From CAISKJ01 sp046351555 (GTDB taxonomy: Bacteria > Myxococcota_A > Polyangia > Polyangiales > Ga0077539), in the NCBI GenBank assembly GCA_046351555.1, contig JAXLYI010000002.1:638244-702243 (forward strand): a DNA stretch of 64,000 nt, read 5' to 3'. Under the pieces are notes generated by a model that made no database searches, was not told where the DNA came from, and saw only the letters and a program-made list of their open reading frames with translations. Below, piece after piece: positions 22,556-31,630 of the stretch. How positions within the stretch are numbered: the first letter of the stretch is position 1; each line of letters begins with the position of its first letter. The translations under genes and the position numbers were made by a program.

Positions 22556-24022
22556 ATGAGAGCCGCGCTCCTCGCCCTCCCGCTCGTCTGCGCCTGCGCC
22601 GCCGCGCCGGCCCCCGCCCGTTGCCCCGCCCCGCCCGCGACGCACGCCGTCGCCGCGCGCGCGGCGGAGCCAGCCCCCGGCCCGGCGGTCACCGAGCTCC
22701 TCGCGCGGCTGCCCGACGGGTCGGACGTGCTCGCCCGCGTCGACCTCCAGCGCGCGATGGAGACCCGCCTCGGGCGCATCCTCGCGCCGCTCGGCGTGTG
22801 GTCGCAAGGCTACGCGCGGACGCGGCTCCACTGCGGCGAGCGCCCCTGGGAGCAGCTCCGCGCGGTGGAGGCCGTGTACCGCAGCGAGGCCTTCGCCGCC
22901 GCCCTCCTCGGCCCCGTCGCCGACGAGGGGAACGCCTGCGCCCCCGCCGCGATGGAGGTCCGCACCGTCGACGAACTGCGGGCCCGCGAGGCCGGCGGCG
23001 GCACGTCGCTGGTGCTCGGGCAGGGCCCCATCCGCGACGCCATGGTCGCGGCCCGCGGGGGCGAGGACACCGCGCGCGACGACGAGGCCTTCCAGGGACT
23101 CCCCCCGGGCATGCCCGACGCCCTCGCCACCATCCTCGTGCGCGGGCGCGCCTGGCGGCAGTTCGTCGCCACGATGAACCAGGCCGCCGAAGAGGTGCGC
23201 CGCGAGCAGGCCGCGGAGGGGACGCCGTTGCCCGAGCTCGCCTTCGCGTCCGACGCAGCGCTCGAGGCCCTTCGCGGGGCCCGCGTCGAGCTCGGGCTCT
23301 CGCCGACCGGCGACCTCGACGTCCGCATGTCGATGCTCTTCCGCTCACCGGAGGCCGCGCGTCGCTACGTCGAGGCCTCCGACGGCGACATGCGCGAGCG
23401 CCTCCCCGCCTTCGCCGCCGAGCTCGTCACCCGCGAGATGCGCGGCAACCCCGACGCGCGCCGCGCCGCCGACGGCTTCCGCACCGAGCTCGGCGCGTGG
23501 CTCGCCGAGCTCTCGCCGCTCGCCCAGCGCGGGCCCGTCGTCGAGGTCACCTTCGCCCCCGGGAGCGGCTCCTCGGTCGCCGTGCTCGGCGTGCTCTCGG
23601 CGGTCGCGATCCCCGCCTTCACCCGCTACGTGAAGCGCTCGAAGACGGCCGAGGCCATGCACAACGTCTCCATCATCTCCGGCGCGCTCATCACCGAGCT
23701 CAACGACCTGCCGCCCGCGCGCCGACGCGTCGCCCGCCTCACGCCCGCCCCCGCCACCCCCAGCGCCGCGCCGGGCACGCAGAAGTACGCCGCCGACGTG
23801 TCGCGCTGGGCCGCCCCCGCGTGGCAGCGCATCGGCTTCTCCATCGACGCCGACCACTACTACCAGTACCGCGTCGACGTCGACGGCCGCTGCTACGTCG
23901 CCGTCGCCGAGGGCGACCTCGACGGCGACGGGACCCGCTCGAACTTCTCGTGCCGCGTCTGCCCCGGCCCCGACGGCACCTACGAGGCGGGCCAGATCGT
24001 CATCACCAACGAGCTGGAGTAG
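22556..24022 (+). CDS. Secreted (lipo)protein with an internal type IV pilin-like segment
   Basis: 488 residues. The N-terminus (RAALLALPLVCACAAAPA) looks like a signal peptide, probably a lipoprotein signal. A large unrecognised domain spans about 40-340. At about 345 a segment reads SVAVLGVLSAVAIPAFTRYV then KRSKTAEAMHN, closely resembling the N-terminal helix of type IV pilins just past the prepilin peptidase site. The GFTLIE cleavage motif itself is absent and the segment is far from the N-terminus. The rest (YYQYRVDVDGRCYVAVAEG, a DGDG loop, and Cys-rich RVCPGPDG) also resembles a pilin globular domain. It looks like a pilin-like module fused behind a lipoprotein domain. Function unknown. 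Confidence 0.8.
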   Translation: MRAALLALPLVCACAAAPAPARCPAPPATHAVAARAAEPAPGPAVTELLARLPDGSDVLARVDLQRAMETRLGRILAPLGVWSQGYARTRLHCGERPWEQLRAVEAVYRSEAFAAALLGPVADEGNACAPAAMEVRTVDELRAREAGGGTSLVLGQGPIRDAMVAARGGEDTARDDEAFQGLPPGMPDALATILVRGRAWRQFVATMNQAAEEVRREQAAEGTPLPELAFASDAALEALRGARVELGLSPTGDLDVRMSMLFRSPEAARRYVEASDGDMRERLPAFAAELVTREMRGNPDARRAADGFRTELGAWLAELSPLAQRGPVVEVTFAPGSGSSVAVLGVLSAVAIPAFTRYVKRSKTAEAMHNVSIISGALITELNDLPPARRRVARLTPAPATPSAAPGTQKYAADVSRWAAPAWQRIGFSIDADHYYQYRVDVDGRCYVAVAEGDLDGDGTRSNFSCRVCPGPDGTYEAGQIVITNELE

Positions 24023-24029
24023 CGCCGCC

Positions 24030-24743
24030 GTGAAGCGCGCCCCCGCCGTCGCGCTGGCCGTCGCGGTCGCCGCGCTCCTCCTCTGGCTGGCCCGGTCGCG
24101 CGATGGTTCGCCCCCGAACGATCGCCCCGCCGCCCCCGCGACGTCGCCTGCTCCCGACGCCCCGCGCGCGGCCCGCGACGAGCCCGCGGGCGCGCCCGAC
24201 GCGACGGCCCCCCTCGCCCGCACCGTCCACGACCGCGCGGTGCGCGACGCGGTGAGGCGGCAGATCTTCCTCGCCTGGTCGCGCGCGGGCAACGACACCA
24301 CCGCGATCGCCCCCTCCGCCGCGCCCCAGGCGCCCGACCCGTTGCACGCGCCGATGCCCACGCTCGACGGGGGCGCGGTCGACCCCGACTACCTGCGGGC
24401 GCGCATCCGCGAGGACTTCCTCCCGATGGCACAGCAGTGCTACGCGCAGTGGGAGCATCGCGCGGCCGACGCGGGCGGCGCGCCGGCGGGGCGCGTGGTG
24501 ACCGACTTCGTCATCGTCGGCGACGAGCACGTCGGCGGCGTGGTCGACGAGGTGACGCTCGACTCCGGCGAACGCGACGCCGGCGCCGACGCGGCGGTGT
24601 TCGGCGACGGCGACTTCCAGACGTGCCTGCGCGAGTCGATGATGGCGATGGCCTTCCAACCGCCGCCGGGGCGCGGTCGGCTGCGGGTTCGGTACCCCTT
24701 CCGCTTCGCGCCCGACGACGGCGGCGCGCCGGCCGAGCGGTGA
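24030..24743 (+). CDS. AgmX/PglI-type C-terminal domain protein, membrane anchored
   Basis: 237 residues. One N-terminal transmembrane helix (APAVALAVAVAALLLWLA) and a Pro/Ala spacer lead to a C-terminal domain with DFLPMAQQCYAQW, VVTDFVIVGDEHVGGVVDEV and a closing FQTCLRESMMAMAFQPPP then GRLRVRYPFRF. This is the AgmX/PglI C-terminal domain, a TonB-C-like fold frequent in myxobacterial gliding and envelope proteins. The conserved cysteines probably form a disulfide. It is likely to span the periplasm and contact another envelope component. It follows the pilin-like lipoprotein by 7 bases. Confidence 0.78.
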   Translation: MKRAPAVALAVAVAALLLWLARSRDGSPPNDRPAAPATSPAPDAPRAARDEPAGAPDATAPLARTVHDRAVRDAVRRQIFLAWSRAGNDTTAIAPSAAPQAPDPLHAPMPTLDGGAVDPDYLRARIREDFLPMAQQCYAQWEHRAADAGGAPAGRVVTDFVIVGDEHVGGVVDEVTLDSGERDAGADAAVFGDGDFQTCLRESMMAMAFQPPPGRGRLRVRYPFRFAPDDGGAPAER

Positions 24744-24775
24744 CGCGCCCGCGCGCGGCGTGTTACCCATCGTCC

Positions 24776-26857
24776 GTGCGCGCCCTCCTCCTCTGCTCCG
24801 CCCTCGCCCTGGCGGCCTGCGGCTCGTCCGACCCTGCGAGCCCCGCCGACGCCGCGACCGACCTCCGCCCCGCCGACGTCGCCCCGAGCGACGTCGCGCC
24901 CGACCTCCTCGCCAACGACGCCGCACCCGACGTCGCCGCTGACACCGCGCCCGACGCGCCCGACGCGCCCGAGAAGCCCGCGGCCTCGCGGGACACCTGC
25001 AACCCGCTCGCGGTGACGGCGGAGTGCCTGCCGCCGTTCCCGTCGGACTTCCTCACGCGCGCCGACCCGTCGACGCCCACCGGGCGCCGCCTCGCCCTGC
25101 CGCGCGGCGCGCTGATGACGCCGCCGGGCACCACGCCGATCGACATGGCCCCCTTCAACCGGGCCGACGGCTGGCCGACGTCGATGCCCGTGCTCGTCCA
25201 CCTCGGCGCGGCGCTGCGCGAGGCCGACCTCACCGACATCCGCCACCCCGAGCGCTCGGTGGCCGCCGACAACCCGATCGCCCTCTTCGACGTCGCCTCG
25301 GGCCGACGCGTCCCCTTCCTCGCCGAGATGGACGCCAACGCCCGCGACCCGGCCCGCGCCGCGCTCATCGTCCGGCCGCTCGAACCGCTCGCCTTCGGCG
25401 CCCGCCACGTCGTCGTCATCCGCCGCGCCGTGCGGACCACCGCCGGCGCCGAGCCTGCCGCGTCCCCCGGCTTCGTCGCCCTGCGCGACCGGACGCCGTC
25501 GAGCGACCCGCGCATCGAGGCCGCCAGGCCCCGCTACGAGGAGATCTTCACCTTCCTCGCCGCGCAGGGCTTCGCGCGCGCCGACGTGCTCCTCGCGTGG
25601 GACTACACCACCGCGAGCCGGGCCCACGTGCTCAACCCGATCCTCTCCATGCGCGAGGAGGTGTTCCGCCGCGCGGGGTCGTCCGACGGCATCCCCTTCA
25701 CCGTGGCGCGCGTCGCCGAGAACCCCAACGCCCGCACCGCGCGGATCGTCTACGGCACCTTCACCCCGCCCAACTTCCTCCGCGCCGACAACTCGCTGGA
25801 GTTCGCCGCCGACGGGCGCGCCGTCGCGCAGGAGCCGCCGCGGTCGTACCCGTTCACCATGGTGATCCCAGCGCGGGCGCGGTCGGCGAGCGGGCCGCTG
25901 CCGCTGGCGGTGTTCGGCCACGGCGTGTTCGGCCGCGGGGAGGACTACCTCGCCGGCGACATCGGGCGCGACCTCCTCCAGCCCCTCGCCGACGAGCTCG
26001 GCGTGGTGCTCGTCGCCACCGACTGGATCGGGCTCTCCGGCGACGACCTCTCGCTCCTCGTCTCGCAGGTGGTGCCCAACATCAACCGCATCACCCTCGT
26101 CACCGACCGCCTCCTCCAGTCGCTGGTCAACAACCTCGCCCTCACCGAGATCGCCACCGCCGCGCTCGCGCGCGACCCGATGGTGCGCGTGAACGCGGGC
26201 GCGCTCATCGACCCCATGCGCGTCTACTACTACGGGGTCAGTCTCGGGGGCATCCAGGGCTCGTCGCTCTTCTCGGTGTCGCGCCACATCTCGCGCGGGG
26301 TGGTCTCGGTGCCCGGCGCGTCGTGGTCCAACCTCCTCCCGCGCTCCACCGTGTACGGGCCCATCAAGACCTTCGTCGACGCGCGCTACCCCGACCCGCT
26401 GCTCCAGGCGCAGTTCCTCGGGCTGCTCCAGGTTCGCTTCGACCACACCGACGGGATCAACCTCGCGCGCCTCGCCTTCCGCGACCCGCTGCCCGACGCG
26501 CCGCGCGACCGCCGGCTCGTCCTCCAGGAGGCCATCGGCGACTGCCAGGTGCCCAACCTCACCACCCGCATGCTCGCGCGGGCCTTCGGCGCGCGACAGC
26601 TCACCCCCGCGGTCGAGCCCGCCTTCGGCCTCACCGGCGTCACCTCGCTCAACGAGCCCGGCGCCGCGCTCGCCCAGTACGCCCTGCGCGACCGGCTGAT
26701 GCGCTACACCCCGCCCGACACCAACACCATCCCCGCCGAGGACAACGGGACGCACTCCAACTCCGTCTCCGAGCCCGCCGCGCTCGAGCAGGTGCGCGCC
26801 CTCATCAACACCGGCATGATCGTCCAGCGCTGCGACGGCCCCTGCGACCCGGGCTGA
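24776..26857 (+). CDS. Alpha/beta-hydrolase-fold lipoprotein, extracellular lipase-like
   Basis: 693 residues from a GTG at 24776. The lipobox is ALALAAC|GSS, followed by a stalk of D/A/P/V repeats (about 25-65). The body resembles bacterial extracellular lipases with a virulence-factor-lipase-type N-terminus: TCNPLAVTAECLPPFPSDFL and SNPNALFDVASG-like regions. The nucleophile elbow is YYYGVSLGGIQGS (G-x-S-x-G). VFGHGVFGRGEDY supplies a probable oxyanion loop, and a His occurs in EDNGTHSNS near the end. A likely role is a surface esterase or lipase; the substrate is unknown. It is the last gene of the plus-strand run. Confidence 0.8.
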   Translation: MRALLLCSALALAACGSSDPASPADAATDLRPADVAPSDVAPDLLANDAAPDVAADTAPDAPDAPEKPAASRDTCNPLAVTAECLPPFPSDFLTRADPSTPTGRRLALPRGALMTPPGTTPIDMAPFNRADGWPTSMPVLVHLGAALREADLTDIRHPERSVAADNPIALFDVASGRRVPFLAEMDANARDPARAALIVRPLEPLAFGARHVVVIRRAVRTTAGAEPAASPGFVALRDRTPSSDPRIEAARPRYEEIFTFLAAQGFARADVLLAWDYTTASRAHVLNPILSMREEVFRRAGSSDGIPFTVARVAENPNARTARIVYGTFTPPNFLRADNSLEFAADGRAVAQEPPRSYPFTMVIPARARSASGPLPLAVFGHGVFGRGEDYLAGDIGRDLLQPLADELGVVLVATDWIGLSGDDLSLLVSQVVPNINRITLVTDRLLQSLVNNLALTEIATAALARDPMVRVNAGALIDPMRVYYYGVSLGGIQGSSLFSVSRHISRGVVSVPGASWSNLLPRSTVYGPIKTFVDARYPDPLLQAQFLGLLQVRFDHTDGINLARLAFRDPLPDAPRDRRLVLQEAIGDCQVPNLTTRMLARAFGARQLTPAVEPAFGLTGVTSLNEPGAALAQYALRDRLMRYTPPDTNTIPAEDNGTHSNSVSEPAALEQVRALINTGMIVQRCDGPCDPG

Positions 26858-26864
26858 ACCTCCG

Positions 26865-27410
26865 TCACAACAGGTAGTCGACGTTGATGTCGACGTGCGG
26901 CCCCGCGCCGACGAAGCCCGGCGCCGCCGTCGAGCCGTCGAAGAGGGCCCCGTGCACCTGCGCGCCCGCGCCGAGCGACAGCAGCCAGCGCGCCCCGAGC
27001 GCCCAGGTGTAGCCCGCGCCGACGCCCACGGAGAAGGCCGCGCCCGTGGCCCGCCCGTCGCCGCGCGGCGCGAGCACGACGCCGCCCTGGAGGAAGGGCG
27101 ACACCCAGAAGCCGCGCCGCCCTTCGCCCGCGGGAAGGAAGAAGGTTCGCACCCGAACCATCGCCCCGCCGAGGTCGCGCTCGACGCCGCCGCCCTGGCC
27201 GAAGAGGTCGCGGTTGACGACCCACGGCACGTAGAGCCCGGCGCTCGCCTGGACGCTGACGTGGCACGAGAGCGCACGGTCGAAGCCGGCGGCGACGACG
27301 TGGAGCCCGAGGTCGGCGACGACGGCGTTGGGACGCGGGTCGCACGCAGGGTCGGCGGCGGCGAGCGACGGGGCGGCGAGGAGCGCGGCGGTGAGGGCGG
27401 CGGTGCGCAT
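26865..27410 (-). CDS. Predicted outer-membrane beta-barrel protein
   Basis: 181 residues with a signal peptide (RTAALTAALLAAPSLAAA). The mature part has alternating hydrophobic strands and Gly-rich turns, for example SVGVGAGYTWALGARWLLSL and ends HVDINVDYLL, typical of small outer-membrane barrels. The ATG at 27410 begins the signal peptide; longer in-frame starts add only non-coding sequence. No family is recognised. Its stop converges with the lipase-like gene, 7 bases away. Confidence 0.7.
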   Translation of the reverse strand: MRTAALTAALLAAPSLAAADPACDPRPNAVVADLGLHVVAAGFDRALSCHVSVQASAGLYVPWVVNRDLFGQGGGVERDLGGAMVRVRTFFLPAGEGRRGFWVSPFLQGGVVLAPRGDGRATGAAFSVGVGAGYTWALGARWLLSLGAGAQVHGALFDGSTAAPGFVGAGPHVDINVDYLL

Positions 27411-27521
27411 GGCGCGCGGAGGGTGCCGCAAGGTGGGTGCGCGTGGGAAGCGCCGACAAAGAGCGTGGCTCAACGACGCGGCGGGCGGATCGCGCACGCG
27501 CCGTGGACGATTGACGGCCCT

Positions 27522-28484
27522 TCAGCGGATCGCGGTGGCGCGGCACGAGGGCGCGCCCGACACGGGCCCGTCGGTGCACACGAGCAGCTCGCGCGCGACC
27601 GGCGGGGCCCCGACCGCGCGCCCGACGGCCACCGCGGTGAGGACGGACGCGGTCGGCGGGGTGAAGGTGACCGTGCCGCGGAGGAGGCCGGCGCAGGGGC
27701 GGGCGTTCTGCGCGCGCACCTGGAGGGTGACCGGCGCGCCCGCGGGGACGTCGGCGTAGGCGCCGCCCTGCACCGACCCGAAGGCCCCGTACGCGACGTT
27801 GGCGAAAACCGCCGACGCCGGCACCGCGGCCTGCGCGGGCTGGTTGGCGGCCGCCGGGCGCGCGGGGCGGCCCGGGAGGCACACGTCGACCGCGCCGAGG
27901 CCCGCGAGCGCGTGGAAGAAGCGGACCCGCGCCTTGCCCTCCTCGGGCGGCGTGAGGGAGTCGGTGCCGACCGCCACGGCGATGCGAGGCGAGCCCGCGG
28001 CGAGCCCGTGCACGATCGCGGTGTAGCGCCCGCCCGCGTCGAGGTCGTCGGTGCGGAGCGAGAGCGCGGGGGCCGCGGCGGCCGGCGCGTTGGGGCGGCG
28101 GAGCACGAGGCCGTGCGCGCCGGGGGTGAGCTCGAGGTAGCCCGCGATGTTCTTGTAGGCGAGGCCCTGGACGGCGGCGACGGCGGAGTCGTCGAGGAAG
28201 GCCGACACCGACGCGAGCGTGCGGTCGGGCGAGGCGTGGATCACGCGCAGGCCCGCGGGCTGCGGGGGCGGCGGCTCGGCGGGCTCGCCGCCGGGGCCGT
28301 CGATGGGCCCCGCCGGGGGGGTGACCGCGCCGGAGGAGGCGCCCTGCTCCTCGTCGGCGATGCGGCCCGCAACGGCGTTGAGCTGCTCGGTGGAGTACGA
28401 CGCGGTGGGCGCGGGCGCGGCGGCCCCGCAGGCGAGGGTCGCGAGCGCGAGGGCCGTGGGGGCGAAGGGCGGGAGGGTGCGCAT
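27522..28484 (-). CDS. DUF4397 domain lipoprotein
   Basis: 320 residues. The lipobox is LALATLAC|GAA. After a Pro/Gly spacer, LRVIHASPDRTLASVSAFLD begins a DUF4397 domain, continued by IAGYLELTPGAHGLVLRR. A second related segment follows (ARVRFFHALAGLGAVDVCLP). DUF4397 proteins are extracellular and probably bind ligands or contribute to surface structure; the molecular role is unknown. It stands alone between barrel and AraC-operon genes. Confidence 0.8.
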   Translation of the reverse strand: MRTLPPFAPTALALATLACGAAAPAPTASYSTEQLNAVAGRIADEEQGASSGAVTPPAGPIDGPGGEPAEPPPPQPAGLRVIHASPDRTLASVSAFLDDSAVAAVQGLAYKNIAGYLELTPGAHGLVLRRPNAPAAAAPALSLRTDDLDAGGRYTAIVHGLAAGSPRIAVAVGTDSLTPPEEGKARVRFFHALAGLGAVDVCLPGRPARPAAANQPAQAAVPASAVFANVAYGAFGSVQGGAYADVPAGAPVTLQVRAQNARPCAGLLRGTVTFTPPTASVLTAVAVGRAVGAPPVARELLVCTDGPVSGAPSCRATAIR

Positions 28485-28536
28485 GGCGGCGCGAGCCTAC
28501 ACAACAGCGCCGCCCGGAGGGAACCGCCGTCGTGCG

Positions 28537-29865
28537 TCAGCCCCCCACCACCTCGCCGGCCTCGTTGCAGCGCCACCGCCGGAGGCGCCCGGTGCCGGCG
28601 CTCACCCCGACGAGCGCGCGGCCGGCCCACACCGCGGCGTCGACGCCGTCGAAGACGCCGCCGGCGTTCCACTGCTCGAGGCGGAGGGAGGCGTCGGGGT
28701 GGGCGGGGTCGATGCGGACGACGCCGCCCTCCCAGCGGAGCTCGACGACGGGCCTCCCCCGGAAGCACCGGAGCACCTCGCCGGTGAGCCGCGCGGTGGT
28801 GGCGCGGGCGGGCGTCACGGCCGTCCCGTCGGCGCGGACGGCGCGCACCCACAGGGCCCCGTCGGGCTCGTGGAGGCTCGCGACCGGGGCGCAGGTGGCC
28901 ACCCAGGTGTCGCCCGTCCACGCGACCCGCGGGCGCTCGCAGAACGAGACCGTCTCCGTGAAGGCCGGGAGCACCCGCTGCCGGGGCCCGCCGGGGATCG
29001 GGTCGAACACCACCCGCATCTGCTCGGCGAGCGCCTCCACCGGGCCGTGGGCGTACGTCCACCCCTGCGGCACGCGGGTGAGCGCGCCGGGCGGGGGCTC
29101 GGGCCGCACCACGCCGCCGCGCCCGTCGGCCAGCATCCCCGGCCGCTGCGACACGCGGAACCACTTCCACCCCGGGCAGTCGACCCAGTTGACCCGGCCC
29201 GCCACGGGCACGCCGGCCGGGCACGCGGTGTTGTCGCTCGACACGAGGGCCGCGGCCGTCCCGTCGTCGCCCGCGCGAACCTCGGCGAAGACGCCCCGCC
29301 AGCGCCGCTGGATCGGCCACACGCGGAGGTCTTCGAAGATCACCGGCCCGCGCGCCACGGCGAGGTCGTCGGTGGCGACCACCGCGCCGGTGCGGCGGAG
29401 GTTCCAGCGGCCGAGGGTTCCCATCGAGGTGGAGAAGGCGACCCAGAGGAGCCCGTGGCGGGCGTCGGCGTCGAGGGCCTCCACGCGCCCCGGCACCGCG
29501 CGGAGCACCCGGGGGACGCCGGTCGCGTTCCCGTCGGCGTCGAGCGCGAGGGCCACCACGTCCGTCCCCGCGGCCGACGCCACCGGCCACACCATGGCCG
29601 CACCCGTTCGGGTCCGAACCATCCGCACGATGCCCGCGGGTGTGATGCCCTCCCGCGCCTCGGTGACGCGCCCGTCCAGCCCGTAGCTCCGCGCGTCGAC
29701 GGCCGCGTCGGGGCGGTGCCGCGCGGGCCGCGCCCAGGGGGGCTGCGAGGACGCATCGTTCGGTACCGTACGATCGATCGTTCGGGCCCCCGCGTCGTCG
29801 CCCGGCAGCGGCGGGCGGCGGCAGGCGACGGTGAGCGCGGCGGCGGCGAGGGCGCGGCGGGTCAC
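28537..29865 (-). CDS. Lipoprotein of unknown function, coupled to an AraC regulator
   Basis: 442 residues. The lipobox is AALTVAC|RRP. The body resembles repeated surface-exposed beta blades (VVALALDADGNATGVPRVLR, LWVRAVRADGTAVTPARATT), a pattern frequent in propeller-like lipoproteins, but no named family is recognised. Its GTG at 29865 overlaps the stop of the AraC-family gene (GTGA), so the two are cotranscribed and translationally coupled. The regulator probably controls this operon. Confidence 0.75.
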   Translation of the reverse strand: MTRRALAAAALTVACRRPPLPGDDAGARTIDRTVPNDASSQPPWARPARHRPDAAVDARSYGLDGRVTEAREGITPAGIVRMVRTRTGAAMVWPVASAAGTDVVALALDADGNATGVPRVLRAVPGRVEALDADARHGLLWVAFSTSMGTLGRWNLRRTGAVVATDDLAVARGPVIFEDLRVWPIQRRWRGVFAEVRAGDDGTAAALVSSDNTACPAGVPVAGRVNWVDCPGWKWFRVSQRPGMLADGRGGVVRPEPPPGALTRVPQGWTYAHGPVEALAEQMRVVFDPIPGGPRQRVLPAFTETVSFCERPRVAWTGDTWVATCAPVASLHEPDGALWVRAVRADGTAVTPARATTARLTGEVLRCFRGRPVVELRWEGGVVRIDPAHPDASLRLEQWNAGGVFDGVDAAVWAGRALVGVSAGTGRLRRWRCNEAGEVVGG

Positions 29866-30908
29866 GACGGCTCGCGGCGGCGCCAGGCCTGCGGGGTCAC
29901 GCCCGTCCAGCGGCGGAAGGCCCGGTGGAAGGCCGCCGCGTCGGAGAAGCCCAGCACGAAGGCCACCTCGGCGATCGCAGCCCCGGGCCGCGCGAGGAGC
30001 GCCTCGGCCCGCCCGCGCATCACCTCGTCGCGCAGGCCCCGGAAGGTCGCCCCCCGCTCGGCCAGACGTCGCCGCAGCGTCCGCTCGCTCAGCGCGAGGC
30101 GGCGCGCGACGTCCGGGAGCTCGGGCGGCGCGTCGAAGGCCCCGGCGGCGAGCGCGTCGCGCACCGCGGCCACGAAGGGGTCGGCGGGCTTCGGGGCGCC
30201 GCCGAGCGCGCGCACCAGCCGCGCGGCGTGGTGCTCGTAGAAGGCCGAGAGCGAGCCGTCGACGGGCGCGAGCGGGCGCGCGAGGAGGGCGCGGTCGTAC
30301 ACGAGCTCGTGGCGCGCGGCGTCGAACTCCGGCGCGACGCCGAAGAAGCGCGCGTGGGCGTCAACGCGGGCCGGCGCCGGGTGGGCGAAGGTGACCGCGC
30401 GCGGTGTCACGGGGTCGCGCAGCACCTCGCGGACGATGTGGGCCACCTGGGCGAGCACGCACTCGACCGCGCAGCGGACGCCGACGGCGGAGACGCCGAA
30501 GGCCGAGCGGGCGTGGGTGACGCGCGCGTGGGCGCCGTCGTCGGTGACCGCGAGCGCGCCGGGGTTGCCGGTGAGCGCGAAGAAGCGCGCCGCGCGCGCG
30601 AGGGCCGTCCCGACGTCGGGGCTGGTGAGCACCGCGAAGCCGTAGACGTCGTACGCCTCCAGGCGCATCCGGCGGGCGACCTCGAGCGGGAAGCCCGGGT
30701 CGCCGGTGGCGTCCACGAGGGCCTCCCACAGCGCCACGACGCGGGCGGCCGGCACCCGCGCGGCGGCGAGGTCGACGTCGGCCATCGCGCCCGGGGCGAT
30801 CCCCTCGGCCTCGCACCACGCCGACGGCCACACGCCGCGCGCGCGCCCCGCCTCCAGCAGGAGGAGCACCTTCGCGAGGGGCACGCCCGGCTGCGGGTGG
30901 GGGGTCAT
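29862..30908 (-). CDS. AraC-family transcriptional regulator (OruR/ArgR-type N-terminus)
   Basis: 348 residues. The N-terminal part matches the arabinose-binding-type AraC domain (DPGFPLEVARRM, YDVYGFAVLTSPDVGTALAR). The C-terminus holds the two HTH of AraC: LPDVARRLALSERTLRRRLA and AIAEVAFVLGFSDAAAFHRA, then FRRWTGVTPQAWR. Immediately upstream are two direct repeats 21 bp apart (30946-30978), the usual layout of an AraC operator. The divergent gene at 31013 encodes a barrel protein, a likely target. The effector is unknown. Confidence 0.9.
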   Translation of the reverse strand: MTPHPQPGVPLAKVLLLLEAGRARGVWPSAWCEAEGIAPGAMADVDLAAARVPAARVVALWEALVDATGDPGFPLEVARRMRLEAYDVYGFAVLTSPDVGTALARAARFFALTGNPGALAVTDDGAHARVTHARSAFGVSAVGVRCAVECVLAQVAHIVREVLRDPVTPRAVTFAHPAPARVDAHARFFGVAPEFDAARHELVYDRALLARPLAPVDGSLSAFYEHHAARLVRALGGAPKPADPFVAAVRDALAAGAFDAPPELPDVARRLALSERTLRRRLAERGATFRGLRDEVMRGRAEALLARPGAAIAEVAFVLGFSDAAAFHRAFRRWTGVTPQAWRRREPS

Positions 30909-30945
30909 CGTCGCCGTCGGGCGCGACCGTACGTTCCGTTGGCCG

Positions 30946-30978
30946 GCGCGGTCAATCGTCTGGCCCGCGCGATCAATG
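30946..30978. promoter_or_regulatory. Putative AraC-type operator: two direct repeats 21 bp apart
   Basis: GCGCGGTCAATC (30946) and GCGCGATCAATG (30967) match at 10 of 12 positions and begin exactly 21 bp, two helical turns, apart. AraC/XylS regulators bind such tandem half-sites. The pair lies between the AraC gene (start 30908, minus) and the barrel gene (start 31013, plus). Confidence 0.5.
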
Positions 30979-31012
30979 CGCGGCGGTGGGCGCCTCGGGT
31001 CTCCTCCGTCCC

Positions 31013-31630
31013 ATGAAGCGCACCGCCACCGCCCTCGCCCTCCTCACCTTCTCGCTCCTCCGCGCCGCGCCCGCCGCCGCGCAGGAGCGCCCCAACGTCG
31101 TCTCCGTCACCCCGCTCAACGGGCTCCTCGGCCTCGCGCGGTTCAACGTCGGCGACTGGGGCGTCCACTACGAGCGCCGCCTTGGAGATCACCTCGGCGT
31201 GGTGGTGGAAGCGACCATGGTCCACGTGCACGGCCCGCCGATGCACGTCTGGCTGTTCGGCGGGACGGTGGGCGCGCGCTGGCATTTCCTCCCGACGCCC
31301 TCGGGGCCCTTCGTCGGCGTCCACGCGGGCTACCGGACGGGCTTCGGCCGCAACGCGACCACGGTCACCGTCAACGGCGCGGCGCGCGCGGTGGAGGAGC
31401 CGTCGCTCACGCCGTCGCAGCTCCGGGTGGTGGCCAACGTCGGGTACCGCTGGGTCCACGCCTCGGGGCTCGCGGTGACGGGGCGCCTCGGCGCGGGCTG
31501 GGGGCCCTTCACCACGACGGCGGGCGGCGCCTCGGCGGAGTCCGCGCAGATCGCGCAGAACACCAACGACGCGCTGGGCTTCACGTCGGTGGCCGTCGAC
31601 ACCGAGCTGAGCGTCGGCTACGCGTTCTGA
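31013..31630 (+). CDS. Predicted outer-membrane beta-barrel protein beside the AraC regulator
   Basis: 205 residues. A signal peptide (ALALLTFSLLRAAPAAAQ) precedes a mature part of alternating strands, such as GVHYERRLGDHLGVVVEATM, GARWHFLPTPSGPFVGVHAG, and ends with TELSVGYAF, a terminal Phe as in outer-membrane barrels. The ATG at 31013 starts the signal peptide. It is divergent from the AraC gene with the putative 21-bp-spaced operator between them. Cargo unknown. It converges with the anti-sigma-like gene at 31631. Confidence 0.72.
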   Translation: MKRTATALALLTFSLLRAAPAAAQERPNVVSVTPLNGLLGLARFNVGDWGVHYERRLGDHLGVVVEATMVHVHGPPMHVWLFGGTVGARWHFLPTPSGPFVGVHAGYRTGFGRNATTVTVNGAARAVEEPSLTPSQLRVVANVGYRWVHASGLAVTGRLGAGWGPFTTTAGGASAESAQIAQNTNDALGFTSVAVDTELSVGYAF

